A DNA stretch of 64,000 bases from Gaeumannomyces sp. JS-464 (GCA_002197995.1 NGZR01000003.1:5456001-5520000), one strand, 5' to 3'; positions 11,375 through 23,250 are shown, counted from the first letter of the stretch. Numbers and translations are program-made. The notes: generated from the letters alone by a model not told the origin.

Positions 11375-13214
11375 ATGCCGGCTTCCGACAGCCAGGTCAT
11401 CCAGCGGACCGAGGGCCCCACGAGCGCAATGTGGGAGCAGTATAAGCCCATCATCCGAGACTTGTATATCAAGCAGAACAGGCCGCTAAAGGAGATTATA
11501 TACATCATGAAGGTCACCCACGGGCTCGTCGCCAGGTATGTGCCCCACTTGGTGAAGCAGCCCCGAGCACAGGCTTCTTGGCCTTGTCTCGTCGGATGCG
11601 AGACGCTTGCTCTGCATCATTCATCGTCTCATCTGATTATGCCTGGTCCAGGGCGCTAATGTTGTCTGACCACCGACAGCGTCAAGATGTACAAGTATCG
11701 TCTGAAGGCCTGGGGCATTAGGAAAAACAGCCGCAGCACTGCGGCCAAACTAGAGCAACACAGGCAGGATGGGACTCTGACGGTCTCATCGTCGCGGCCA
11801 CCGGAAACGGCCACCCGGACGCCGGCCCCGGCCGTCTACGGCACCGATGGCGGCGCCCTGGAGATGTCGCTCACGCCTGTGATACCGCTGCAGAGCACCA
11901 GGCACACAGAGCAGGTGCTCCGCATGCTAAATCGCTACTACGGCAACCTGCACGACCCAGTAGCCATCATCGCGCCCTTTTGGTCTCCGGAGGAACGACG
12001 CCAGAACATGAAGATGCGGAGGCACGCCATCTTGGGCATCACTTACGCCACGGTTCCCGGCAGCACCGACATCATGAAGTTGACCAGGCTCATGTTTGAT
12101 CAGATTCCCCACCTGGCCAAGCAGCGCGAGCGCTGGGCCATCCCACACGGCCTTCACTCCATGGACCGCCTCGCCCGCATCCCGGGCGCAAGTCAAGTCG
12201 CCCGCCTGACGCTCAACCTTACCCGCGACGCCGCTCTGCGCAAAATCGGACCCTGGCACCCATTTGCTGTCATATGGACCCTACTGCGAAACCACCAGGA
12301 CCGGCGCGGGGAGGAGATGAGCGCCGCCGCGGCGACGAGGTCCGCCACGGACAGTAGCAGTAGCAGTGGCTGGGGTACCAGCGCCAGTGGCACCGGCACC
12401 GAGATGGCGCCCGGGTTTGACCCGTGGACCCTCGAGGTGTTTGCCCGCTGCGTCGACGACCATATGCGAGCGCACCACGGGGTCCTCGACCCCATATACC
12501 TGGAGACGCACCTGCGCATGCGCAAGAACGACTGCAGCCCGGACGAGTACGCCGCCGAGGTCCACAGCCTGCTCGCCCAGGGTGCGGACCGCGCCGGCGT
12601 CTCGTCGATACTCGAGTCCGTTTTCGCCGAGGAGCTGTTCAAGGAGTCCATGTACATCGAGCTGCGCAGCTTCTTCCAGCTCGAGGCTGAGGAGCAGCAG
12701 CGCGGGAGGCCCCAGCACCAGCGCCGCCACGACGCCGCCGTCGTGGACCCGGCCCTGCCGTCGCCGCTGGCGCCACCGGCGCCGCTGTCGCCAACGCCGC
12801 CCTCGACCTCGCCGCCGGGCAACCACAACCCACACCACCACGCCGTCGGCGGCGGCGGCGTCCCCGAGGAGGAGTACCACTCCGCCGCCGCAGCCACCGC
12901 TGTGGCAGTCGTACGCCACGGCCCTGACTCCAGCCTACCCCCGCGTCGTCGATCTCACTGCCGACTGCGACGGCGAACTTGAGCCGATGCAGCCCCGGCT
13001 GGACGTCATCGACACCCTGATCGGGCTCATCGGGCGGCTGCAGCTGGGCGCCCGGGCGGGCGGGCTCAGCCTCGACGAGCTCGCCGACATCAAGGCCGAG
13101 GGCGCGTGGATGCTCAACACATCGGAGCCGTCGACTCCAATGTCGATGAGTGGCGTGCCACCGGCGCCGCCTGTGGCGCCTCTCTACTACGCCATGACTC
13201 CGCCGTGCTCGTAA
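11375..13214 (+). CDS. Clr5-domain protein 1
   Basis: The N-terminus carries the fungal Clr5 domain: SAMWEQYKPIIRDLYIKQNR, then PLKEIIYIMKVTHGLVA, split by an intron (11536-11680; GTATGT, then ACAG) and completed by VKMYKYRLKAWGIRKN. The domain is named after S. pombe Clr5, a factor linked to silencing, and is common in uncharacterised fungal proteins. The middle part is a helical, fungal-specific region. The C-terminus is Pro/Ser-rich and then helical (VIDTLIGLIGRLQLGA). ATG 11375 is preferred, although 11324 is in frame. The frame changes once between about 12743 and 12893. A 49-bp intron at 12845-12893 restores frame but has a weak GTCGGC donor. A one-base error is equally likely. It is the partner of a second Clr5 gene 11.5 kb away on the other strand. 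Confidence 0.8.
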
Positions 13215-14177
13215 ACATTCTCGGACCGCCGTTACACGTCTCCTTCCCGCTTTATTTTCTTTTACGAGCCCCCATATCCATGACATGCCCTCCCTCTTTT
13301 TTCAATCATCATGATTTCCCTTTTCCTCCATTGGCCACCAGCGCCTTTTTCTTCTCCACGTGCTGACGGCATCTCTTTTCCAACTCTTCTGTACTCGACC
13401 TGACCGTTTCGTGCTCGACGTTCCGTGTATGTTTAACCTTGGCGTTCTTCGGTAGATGTTGGTTTCATTGGTTGTCTAGGACATATCCGGCCATCTGAGA
13501 GTCATACCAACGTCTTTTTTTTATCTCCCCTTTAGAAAGAAAAGATACAAAGGCTTGTTCCCTCCCCCTCATTATACCAGTTTTTATGGACGCTGTCAAA
13601 AACAAATCGTTTGTTTACTACGCAAACTCGATCAGCTTTGGATCACAAATGTTTAAAGTCTACTTTCTTTTTTCTGTTTCTTGAGATATCAACTTTGCTC
13701 GTTCGGCTATTATTTGATCATAGATAAGCAACACCAACTATGATACATCTCAACTCATAACATCCTGGCTGATACCCTCTCTGTCTGCCCCGGTCCAGCT
13801 GACTTGGTACCAAGGTTATCGGGATGGAGATACTGAGGGATTGATATGTACGTGCTGGCTTAGTCGTCCAATGCGTGCGTTAATAGAACTATATCACATT
13901 GGTATTCCATTCTATTTGGCAGCCTCACATGCAACATGCAAAGCTAGGGCGACTCTGTTCGCTTTCTCTCTCAACCGCTTAACGGCCACGCTCCAATCGG
14001 TAGGACTGGTGGTGTAGGGTGTGAATCGGACCATGCTACGCAGCAGAAGTGAAAGCATGTGCTACCAGCACCATGTTAGGAGTGACCTTTTCGGGGTGGT
14101 AATCCGAGAGGTTTATTAAAAGCGCTCGATCATAGAGGTAATGTCGATAGGGCCCAGGCATCGCGGACGTCATCTTC

Positions 14178-14178
<1 letters not shown>
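13215..14178. other. intergenic, 3' flank of Clr5 gene 1
   Basis: Pyrimidine-rich and then AT-richer sequence follows the Clr5 stop codon, likely 3' UTR and spacer. Nothing coding was seen. Confidence 0.6.

Positions 14179-14210
<32 letters not shown>
14179..14210. repeat. A32 homopolymer
   Basis: Thirty-two consecutive A residues lie ten bases from the stop of the sulfotransferase-like fragment. The tract lies on the strand opposite to that expected for a retrotransposed copy of that fragment. Confidence 0.9.
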
Positions 14211-14214
<4 letters not shown>

Positions 14215-14219
14215 TCCGC

Positions 14220-14460
14220 TTACGTGCCCAAAACCTTTGCCAGCTTGCGCGCGAGCTCGTTGTGTTCCGCAAACGCCGCCGCGGGCAGGTCGGTCACGGC
14301 CTGGCAGTGGCCCAGGAGCGTGTCCCACCGGTCCCGGCCGAACGAGCCACGCCCGTCGTACTTGGCCGCCAGCGCGTCGAGCGAGAGCAGACTGTCGGGT
14401 GGGTTTCGCGGTGCTGGTGCACATCATGTGGTACGCGTCTCTGAAGCTGAGGGGCGCTTG
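14220..14460 (-). pseudogene. fungal sulfotransferase-family (P-loop) gene fragment
   Basis: Minus-strand frames carry pieces of the fungal sulfotransferase-like P-loop family. One frame has LSFRDAYHM. After a one-base shift come NPPDSLLSLDALAAKYDGRG, SFGRDRWDTLLGHCQAVTD and LPAAAFAEHNELARKLAKV, then a stop. In intact members the YHM motif follows the P-loop and the QAVTD..AFAE segment is followed by a long catalytic core. Here AFAE is joined straight to an HNELARKL motif that normally lies near the C-terminus, so about a third of the protein appears deleted. The N-terminal P-loop exon was not found upstream. I read this as a degraded remnant. A strongly divergent short gene is the less likely alternative. 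Confidence 0.5.
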
Positions 14461-14698
14461 AGTGCTAGACGGGGAAGGCTGGATGTGAAAGGGAAGGGGT
14501 TAGCTTCAGCCGGCGGGAGAAGGAAAAGACATCAGTGGCGTCGAAAGGCTTACAAACGACGGAAAGGAGCCCGACCACGAGCCGCAGTACCGTCGCGATC
14601 ATATTGAGAAACTTTCCTCTCCATTCAGGAGTTCGACGAGCGGTTATGTCGCGTTGCCCGTCAGCACCGGGGACTCGGCCCGGTGCGGCGTCGCATAG

Positions 14699-15079
14699 AT
14701 CAGCGCGAGCGACCCTGACACCCTCCCCCATTATGTACCCGATTATCTCGTACCTGGCCTTACTGCCATTGTCGTCCTCGCCTGGGTCGCGATCCTGGGC
14801 TTCGCAGTGCTGATCGTCGTCGCGGGGACTCTTGCCCTGCTGCAAGCGCTGCTGCTACTGAGCGACGCGGCCCCGAGCCCTGGGCTTCGCGGCACTGTCA
14901 GCGGGATCGGCGGTGCTGTGACTCACATATTCCGTGCTGTTGGGTCTGCCGTGGCTGGGGGGCTCGACGCGATTAGCATCATGACTGACGTTAGGGGTCT
15001 GGCTTGGTGGGTTTCGGGCTTGATGGGTTTCGGGCTTGATGGGTGCTTCTGGTTGGGCCTGACTTGCATGCACGAATAA
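14699..15079 (+). other. hydrophobic open frame, coding status doubtful
   Basis: From just after a stop at 14696 the plus frame reads a strongly hydrophobic stretch (LVPGLTAIVVLAWVAIL, then FAVLIVVAGTLALLQALLLL). A Gly/Val-rich amphipathic part (GIGGAVTHIFRAVGSAVAGG) follows before a stop at 15079. It has no ATG upstream in the open part. It could be the membrane exon of a small degenerate gene or a chance reading. No family was recognised. Confidence 0.25.
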
Positions 15080-15333
15080 CTTGGTAGCGGTTTGCTATCT
15101 TGAAGATAGGGGTAGAGTACCATATCATGTTTTTGTTGAACCGAAGAAACCAAGATTCGTTAGGATTTTACGGCGCGTGATCAATTTTCATGCCGGATCT
15201 TGTAGCCAGTCGTGATCTCATTAAATACATTGCAAAAAGATGGAAGTAGGCTAGCAACATGCCCCTGAAGAAGAGATACAGTAACTGAACCTTGTTCGTA
15301 AGATCCCAGAAGTAGAACTCAATATCCCTTCTC

Positions 15334-16891
15334 CTACTTTCCATTCTGATCAAGGCGTGGTGGGTACTGGTAGTTGTTGTAGGACTGCTGGTGCTGCGGC
15401 GGTCCTCCGTGCCCCTGGTTTTGATGTTGCGAATACGATTGCTGCGGCGGTGGCGGAGAGTTATAGTACGAGGATGCGGCACCGCCACCTCCCTGCTGCT
15501 GGTGCTGACCCTGGTTCTCGTAGGGTCTGCCTGGGAACGAGGCGCCGCCGTCACTCCGCATGGCTGGCGGGGTTTTGGGCCGGCCCACGTCGACACCTCG
15601 TTCCGATGTCGTCCGGCACGTGGATGCGGACGTCCGGGAGGAATCGCTGCACCTTGGCCTCAACGTTGGTTTGCACAAAGACCCAGCTCGCCCTTTCGAA
15701 GCGGCGGTGCCCGCCATTGACTACCATCAGGACGTTCTGTCGCAGGCTGTCCTGCACCTTGCGAACCAGGTCGCGAATCTTGCGCACCAGCTTGGCCTTG
15801 ATCTCATCGCCCAGACTGCCACGGTCGCCATCGCCCCGCGAGGCGGACGCCTGGGCATCGAGCGACGGGTCGAACGGATTGCCGCCCAGGATCTTTTCAA
15901 GGGGACCTTGCACCTCGTCCGGGAGCGCCTCGAACAGGTTCTTCTCGATGACACCAAGCACTTTGCGGAACTCAAGACGCACCTCGCGGTGCACTTTCGC
16001 CAAGCCCGTGCTGAGCTTGTTGCTGATAACGCCAGAGAAGCCGCCGCTACCACCGTCGTCGTCGCCGTCGCCACCGCTCCGCGACCGTTCACCTGACGAT
16101 GAGGACTTCTTGCCAAACATGCCGGCGATGCCCGACACCAGTTCTGTGATCTCGCCTTTAACGCCGTCGCCGAGGTCGCGCGTCGATGTGTTGCCGCGCA
16201 GCCAGCGCTTAATGTGGTCGAGCGCGATGCGAGTGAACTGCTCGGCTAGAGGAGCGTGCTGCTGGCGCAGGATCGCCCCTATCTTTTCTTTGATCTCCGG
16301 GCTAATCATACGCGCTTTGCCCTCAGGGTCTCGTGACGTGTCCTTAATGGTGTTGCTTAGAACGCCGAGCAGACCGTCAAGAGAAATGGGCGACTGGCCC
16401 CCACCTCCCGAGGAGCCTTGGTGCTCCTTGACGGCGTTGATGGCGGCGTTGAGGAATCCCTTGGCACCCTCTCTGAACGAGTCGCTGCCGCCGCCTCCCC
16501 TGGACTGCTGGTGGTCATCGCCGCTGCCGCGGTTAGAGCCCTCCGTCAGGTCGAAGATCTGACGGATGTCGTCGCTGGCGCCGTCGGCGACCTTCGAGAA
16601 CGACTGCGTGAGGGCGACAATCTCGTTGGCGAAGGGCAGCCCTCCGACGCCGTACTGGTCCGGGGGCGCGTCGCCCAGCGACCTCGAGCCCGACGAGTCC
16701 TTCCGGTCGAAGAGCGAGCGGAAGGCGTCGACGACCATGTCCTCGAGCTTGTCGATGGTCTTGTTTTGGAACTCGTCGATCTCGCCAGCGACTTTGGGCT
16801 GGATCTCGGGCGCCAGCGAGTCGACATACTTGTCGATCTTGATCATAACGACGTCGGGAATCCCGTGCCGGCTCTTCCCAAGGTCCGACAT
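15334..16891 (-). CDS. conserved fungal protein, helical with Gln-rich tail; one frame fault
   Basis: I do not recognise a named family. The protein starts MSDLGKSRHGIPDVVMIKID and is predicted mostly helical, with amphipathic segments (KVAGEIDEFQNKTIDKLEDM, ISPEIKEKIGAILRQQ, VHREVRLEFRKVLGVIEKN) separated by Ser/Gly/Asp-rich linkers. It has no signal peptide and no clear membrane helix. The first frame ends at 15551. An overlapping frame continues as a Gly/Gln/Tyr/Pro-rich tail (PFPGRPYENQGQ to YQYPPRLDQNGK) ending at 15334. Removing one base near 15600 joins them into 518 residues. The tail composition is too protein-like to be noise, so a one-base insertion error is likely. If not, the protein is 446 residues. 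Confidence 0.7.
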
Positions 16892-17590
16892 TTTGGAGCC
16901 TTTGGGAGCCTTTTGTATGGGTGACGGAAGGGAAAAGCCTCAAGGGCGTTGGGGCTATAGGGGTTCTGCTTAGCGCTCCTCAATACCAACAGTGGTGAAT
17001 GTCGCCAATACCAATGGTAGGTTCAAGCGAAGCGTCGTGTTCCAGGAAGAGCGATTACAGTCAAAGTGAATAACCGCGTGGGATCCGGACTCACTTCTCG
17101 CCCGCCGCTCCGTCCAGCTGAAGGAGGCTGAGGGTGAGGGGTCGTGATGCGCCGTCCCTCGAGCTGAGCTTGCTAAACCTCCATGTTCTAAGCTTGTCCC
17201 CTGCTTGTTAGCTCTCCTGCCCCACGCTTGGATTACATAAAGTTATGACGTGTGCCCGACCCCACAATTCACGAGCGGAGGGGTTCAGGACGTCACGAAC
17301 TGGCCCAAAAGCTTCAGTGATGAGTTGAGGCCATTTGACCGCCTTTGTCTCGAGGTCCCGCTGAATTTTCTGCCCGAATTCTCTTCAGTTGGTCTTGAGA
17401 CTCCTTTGTCTCCGTAAGCTCATTCCGCCGCCAACTTCGTTCACATCATGGGTAACCGCGATCATCAATGGAACTTATCATGATATTCTGGGTCCGCCAA
17501 TTCACCAAATTCTTACAGTCTACTATCCTCAAACCTGATGCATTAATTCCATGATCATGACATAGGAACATCAACCAGGCCAACCCAGGC
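16892..17590. other. intergenic
   Basis: Spacer between two minus-strand genes: promoter of the helical protein and 3' flank of the next gene. Nothing coding was recognised. Confidence 0.6.
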
Positions 17591-19345
17591 TCAAGGAACC
17601 AGCCTCACACCATCATTCCTCAGATTACGCCGGGCAAAAGGCACCTGTCCCCTCCCTTCGCCCTCTTCCTCATCTCCATAGCCGAGCAGGAGGCTCAGCC
17701 CGTTTCCTTCCGGCCCAAGTGAAATATCTCCAGATTCCGCCATCTGCGCCAGTTTGTCTCGAATCGTCCGGAGAAGAGCCACAGTTCGGCTCATTGCGGC
17801 CTGGATGTTGTCACGTCTAGCCCACTCCTCGAGCCAGGAGTCTAGCCTTGGCACCATGCTCCCTTCTCTCGGACTAAAAACTCCTTCCCGGTGCTGCGCG
17901 GAAAACACTTGACGTCTGCCCGCAAAGTAAAGCTGTGCCGCCCAGCTCTCGAGTGTTATGATGGAGTCATTCTTCCGAGTCTTGATCTCAAGGAGGCAAG
18001 ATATGGGATGGGCGGCTGGGTGTTGCCGGCCTTGTAAACGGTCAGTTTCGAATTTTTCGAAGCATGACCTGCCGCCTGATCCGGGGTTGGTGGGAAGTCG
18101 GAACTCAGGGAGCTTTCCGACCCAGTATCTCCCGTATCGTCCATGCGAAGGAGACTAAAGTCCGTGATAAGCCCTGACGGTCTACCGCTCGGCCTTCTTC
18201 CCTTCCCCTTGCCACTGCCCTTCTTGGGACTGGTAGCAGCCATGATGACAGGGCTAGGAGTGGAGGCCCGGCGAGCTGAGCAACCCCTTGCCGATCTTGG
18301 ACGAACCAGCTCGAAGGAGTCGTGGGGCAGCACCTCTTGTGGCCTCTTCCCCGGCTGGTGCCCGCAATCGCAGCTGTACGCGTCGACCTCTGCTTGGACA
18401 ACGCACCGCAAGCCATCAAGGCTATACGATACGACTTGGTGGTGACTGGAGCTGCGGCTGATAACCGGATCCGACTGCTCAAACTTCCGCGTCATGCTCT
18501 CAAACCCTCTCCCCATCCCCCAGCTGTTTTTGAACCGCGTGTCGTTGGCCCAGGGGGAGAGATAGAGTGTCCCAGGTTCCCGCCACTCCAGGTCCAGCCG
18601 ATGAGGCAACCATTTTAGCTCCATCGGGTTTCCTTCCAGCGTGCTGCCAGGCTCCTTGTAGACGGATCTCATGAAGTCGAATATCATCCGCAGGGCCCCA
18701 CAGCTGGCAACAACGTCCGACGATCGGAGTGCAGAACCATCGGTCATTGTCTCGACGGAGGTGACAAGCGCATCGAAGCTATGCGTATGCTTCGGCGGCT
18801 CTTGCAATACGTGGTTCTGGTTGTCCGAGGTGACCCTGATCGGTGCTTTCGGACGGTTGAAAACCGCCGGCGTCCCTAAAAGAAAGTCGAGGTGTCAGTG
18901 GCCATCAGGTCTATCACCGATTTCAGTATCTTTGTGTACCTGGAATGGCAACCTCGTCATCTTTGTCGAGCGTGCTGAAGCTTGACAACCCCCTGAGGTC
19001 TGAGATTCTGGTTTCCTCATGACTTGTCAAGGCGCCCAGGTTGATATCGCCGATTTCGTCCAGATTTTCAACGGCCTTTGCCAGTCGCGGCACCTCTGGG
19101 AAGATCTCGTCTAGGGTGTGCTGGTACAAACACAAGTATTTGGGTGCATTCCAACAGGTTGCCCCATAATGACACTGACTCCTTCCCTTGCCGGCTTTCC
19201 ATGCCGCAATGACTCCCTCATCGTGGGATCGACCACATTGTCCAGGTGGCTTCAGACACTCCTCGTCGTGGCAAAGTCTTGAGCAAGGCGTTTTGCTTTC
19301 GATCCATGTCCGCCTGTTGTTCGGTTGCCGTTGCCAGTGGTGCAT
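17591..19345 (-). CDS. fungal GGPP-synthetase-like family protein with N-terminal Cys/His clusters
   Basis: Three exons (19345-18940, 18875-18069, 18015-17591) give an intact 545-residue frame. The intron 18016-18068 is only 53 bp but has a GTCATG donor, a CTGAC branch site and a CAG acceptor, and it removes what would otherwise look like a frameshift. The central region carries hallmarks of a large fungal family often labelled geranylgeranyl pyrophosphate synthetase: WGMGRGFESMTRKFEQSD, HHQVVSYSLDGLRCVVQAEV and, after the short intron, LLEIKTRKND. Despite the label there are no DDxxD prenyltransferase motifs, so that enzyme activity is doubtful. The N-terminus has two Cys/His groups (CHDEEC..C..H and CHYGATC..C..H) resembling CCCH zinc fingers, suggesting nucleic-acid binding. 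The true start could lie further upstream. Confidence 0.75.
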
Positions 19346-20951
19346 GTCGTGCGTGCTCGGGATTGCAGCTTCGTGTCGTTGAAGTTTGGATGGACGGTTC
19401 GGTTGAATATCTAGGAAGGAAAATTTTAGAAATAAAAGACCGTAATTCTACGGTTAAATAACAATATGCCATGGCAATGATCGCCTGACGCTGGCCTTGT
19501 AGGCAGACCACCACACTTGAGCCTCCATGAAGTCAGCGGACGGCCTTCTGCATGCAGCCTTACCTACTTTAGGCGGCAGAGTGGTGCCAACGCAACCCCT
19601 CCATGTTTGCCTCCCGAGGCCGTGGCCTCTCATGCGGTGCTAACATTGGCCTCTGGTCTGTTGGCCGCATTTTGACACCCGCTGCGCCGCCTCACTTCTG
19701 CGCGAGCTCAGCCCCAATCATTTCGGCGCCTGCGCTTTTTTCCACTTGGTAACCCAGGACGCCAATCCCATCTCCTTTGGGCCTTGAACAGAATTCTATC
19801 ACCCCAGCCGCGGAACTTTGGACAGGCTTTGGGTTGCACAACAGGCAGCGCTGCACGTACCCGGAGGCCTCGCTGGCACATTTGAGGCCCGATGGCCACC
19901 GGCCTCATGCAAACGGACCAACGAAAACAACTATTTTGGAAGCAGGGAAATGCGCCTGACCATCTATGCCCTGCGGAATAGCTGCCATCAGCTTGGTGAC
20001 CAACGGCCCGAGCGGATGATGAGGCCCGAAGGTTCTCCACCACCATGCCGCAGCATCCCCAAGCCCACATTCCCAATGAGTACACCCCTGTCACCGATCG
20101 CGAAGGATAGCCCCACCCCAGACCTAGACGATGTCTGAAAGGTCCTCGATATTTTCAGGAATAGCTGCAAAGAACCTGTTTCTCAACCCGAGGGCGTCAA
20201 GTACCTGCCAACGCAGTGCACTACACTCGACGGCAGCCCCGACTTCCACACCGTCACCAACCTAAACGCATGCTTATTAGCCAAGAATTGTAGAACTCTC
20301 ACTTCCGGGCGAAAGTTAGTTATGTTGTCTGTATAAAGTATTGTAGACTGTAAAAGTCTAATTACATTAAAGCAGTTAGTACATGGTTGCAAAAAGGAAC
20401 AAAGAGGAGGTCTGAGATGAGCTGGCCTATGGGGTTGATGGCTCTCGGTTTGTCCGCTTCCTGATTGCAGAGCGATTTGTTTTAATCGTGCAAAAAGTGC
20501 GACCTATGTCCTGCAAATGTTTGATGGTATTTCAAAGTCAAGCTAGCCAGCTTTTGGAGTATTAAAGTTATTAAGAGACACGCTTCATGTAGAAGCTAAA
20601 CAAACTACTAGCTCTAAATAGACTGATTGGTGGATTTCAAGCCATAATTAGCCCAGGTCGATTTCTAGTCAGAAATTTTAAAATCGAGGCTTTCATCGCC
20701 TTATCTTAAGCCAGAAATTAATAAATCTGCAAGTCATGACACATGTAAAGCTATGTACAACCATAGTGTCCGAAGTGGCGAAGAAATATTCCCCCAGTGA
20801 TGAAGATAATACAACTAGTCGGCCTTTAAGAGGCAAGGAAACAACCTACAAACATAAGAAAGGTAAGATTAAATGAGTAACATGTGGCCAATAGAGTTGA
20901 AAGAAAGATAATAGGATTATGGTGGGAAATCTAACCATAATGCTGCCGACT
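19346..20951. other. intergenic, turning AT-rich toward the transposon
   Basis: The left half is ordinary spacer. From about 20200 to 20950 the sequence becomes clearly AT-rich and lacks open frames, as expected of old repeat sequence hit by repeat-induced point mutation. No terminal repeats were identified within it. Confidence 0.5.
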
Positions 20952-20959
20952 CTTAATTA

Positions 20960-21005
20960 GAGGATCTTCCGGGCCACGCACCTTTTTTGCTCCCGCACCT
21001 ACCCT
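20960..21005 (+). repeat. left terminal inverted repeat of the MULE
   Basis: It matches the inverted complement of 23698-23743 with only a few mismatches. A run of T followed by GCTCCCGCACC is shared by both ends. Confidence 0.9.
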
Positions 21006-21120
21006 GCCCCACTTTTGGCCCGTGCAACGCCTGTGCGTTCCGGTTTCGCAGCCCACGTAATTTTGCCTGCAGATTGAACTTGGTGCCATTTTTAATCCAT
21101 TTTTCAACAATTACCCCTAT

Positions 21121-23250
21121 GAACGAAGTGATCACGATCTCGAGCGACGACGAGGCCGGGCCGGACGAGGCTGGGCCGGCCTCCGACGAGGCTGCAGCCC
21201 CCTCAACGGACTGGGACGGCCTACCCTGGACCGCTAACCCCGTGGGGGTCCTTTCAACCCTTTACCCTACCTACGAGGCCCTTATGCAGGCTATGAGCGC
21301 CTATCTCGACGCTGAGGGGTTCACGTAACGACCGTGCGATCGCATTCCGACTCCCAAGGCCTTAAAAAGCTCGTGGCCGGGTGCTTTTTCCGGCCACGGC
21401 CTACAAGCCGCCGGGCCCTCCGTTTACGCACGCGCACTTCCCAAATCTCCGACTGCACCTACGGCTTTATCGCGCAACGCCTAGAGGCCAACGGGGGTCT
21501 CTGGAGCGTTAAAATGACGAGTTCTACCCATCAAAACCACGGCCGCCTCCCTCCAAAACGCTATAGGGCCCTCCGTTCGCAAGCAGGCCTCGGCCCTTAC
21601 CGATAGGCATTGGGGGTTCCTCGAGCCTTTATTCGAAGATTCTACAGTCCGCACCCGCTCGATACTCGACCTTTGCCGCCGCCGCTTTCCCAACGTGCCC
21701 TGGAACCTACCAGCGTTATACAGATACAGGGCGGCTATAGAAAGGTCGGGGTTAACGGATACAAGCCTGCCGCGGCCCTCGTGCGGGCCCTCGACGACCC
21801 GGAGGTCGTGTTCAAAGCCTTCAACCCGCCCGATTTCCTTCAGCGAAACCCAGAGACTACTACCACCTTTGCCGACGTTGCTTGGGTATACGGAAAAGCC
21901 GTTCCTTTCCTTCAAGCCAACCCGCACTGCCTCCAAATCGACGTTACCTACAAAACGAACCGCAACAATATGCACCTTCTCACGGCCGTGATCCTGACCA
22001 ACGAGCGCACAACGATACCGGCCTTTTGGGGCCTAATAAACAACGAGACGGAGGAAACCTTCCTTTGGCTTTTTGGCGCCCTCCGCGATTTTCTGGCAGC
22101 CTTCGAGATTCCGGCCCCTAAAGTTGCCCTTACGGACTCAGATTCTCGCATGCGCACCAGCTTTCAGGCCTGTTTTCCTTTCGCAAAAATGCAGCTTTGC
22201 GTTTATCATATAAACGCCGACGTTATGCTTCAAATAAAAAAGAAATGGAGCAAATTTGCGGCCGCGGAAGCCCTCGAAAGGTCTCCTGATCAAACCCCCA
22301 AAACGAGGCCCGGCGAGGGTTGGGGGCCGGGCTAGGCCCTAACGAAAGCGAGGCTAACGAGGCTAACAAGGAGGATTTACGTACCCTCAATAACAGTCAC
22401 CGACGGATCTGGTCTGCCCAAGGCCTGGATGCTTACCAACACGACCCTACCGATATTCCTCACACGCGAGCCGGCTTTTTTACCCTTTGGAAGCACGTCG
22501 TTTATGCCAAAAGCCGTTTAGCGCATGAGAGGCCATGGATAAGCTTGTGGGAAAGTTTTTTAAGCAAACGAGCTTAATTAACTACCTGCAACAACCGTTT
22601 GGCCTTCCCGCCGGCAATGGGCTTGTTGTTACACGAAATATTACCCCAATCAAGGGTAATTAGCACCGCCGGCGCTGAAGGGAATCACGGGTCCCTTAAA
22701 ACGTACGACCTTTCCTCTCGATCAACGTTGGCACACGTTGAACAGGCAACTCGCAGGCAAACGGGGCACAGAATTACGGCTTTCCAGGACCGCCAACAAG
22801 CCTCTCGCGCGCGTTAGGTGGGATTATACCGGCCGTTCGTGGGCAGGGGACCTACCCCTGCGAGCTTCGTTGTGGTGCTTTAATCTCCTCGAGCAAATTA
22901 ACCGCCTCGCCCTCAACGTTCCCTTCCCGCCTGCACCCAACCGGCCTAAATATCGGCCCTGCAGCAAGGCTACGCGTGCCCAATACGGCCTGCCCTGCCC
23001 CCACGAGCTTATTGCCCTACATAAAGCTCAGCGGCGTGATCCGCAGGCCCCTGGCTTGCGGATCACCGCCGTAGATAGCTTTTGGCTGCACCCGGGCAAT
23101 CGCCTTGCAAAGGACCCTTTGTTGCGGGTTACAGAGCCGGTAGGGGTTAGAAAGGGCCGGCCTCGAGGGACCGGCCCCTTTGGTAACGAGGCGCCGGCAG
23201 GGCCTCGCACCCGCGCCCGGCACGGGTATACGGGCCAGCGCAAGGCGTGA
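21121..23250 (+). pseudogene. MULE transposase, frame-disrupted
   Basis: The region begins at an ATG near 21119 (MNEVITISSDDEAGPDEAG). It then shows a FAR1/MULE-like N-terminal DNA-binding segment (CTYGFIAQRLEANGGLWSVK), then the MULE catalytic core in 21610-22335 (LQIDVTYKTNRNNMHLLTAV, FWGLINNETEETFLWLF, KVALTDSD, MQLCVYHINADV). The D of QIDVTYKT and the D of LTDSD fit the first two acidic residues of the DDE triad. C-terminal parts follow in other frames (AEGNHGSLKTYDL; PCPHELIALHKAQ). At least four frame breaks separate these pieces. Stops mostly come from indels rather than the C-to-T pattern of repeat-induced point mutation. Some breaks may be sequencing errors, as elsewhere in the window. 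Confidence 0.75.

Noticed and set aside
12193..12919. Two long minus-strand frames within Clr5 gene 1
   Set aside because: Antisense shadows. The plus frame carries the Clr5 domain continuation and proper splice sites.
14179..14210. Poly(A) tail of a processed retrocopy
   Set aside because: The gene fragment beside it is on the minus strand, so its tail would appear as T on the plus strand, not A.
15357..16562. 401-codon plus-strand frame rich in Ser/Arg/Pro
   Set aside because: It lies antisense to the helical fungal protein, whose minus frame has natural composition and motifs. The plus frame is a codon-bias shadow.
18016..18068. Apparent frameshift in the GGPP-synthetase-like gene
   Set aside because: A 53-bp intron with GTCATG donor, CTGAC branch site and CAG acceptor restores frame exactly, so the gene is intact.
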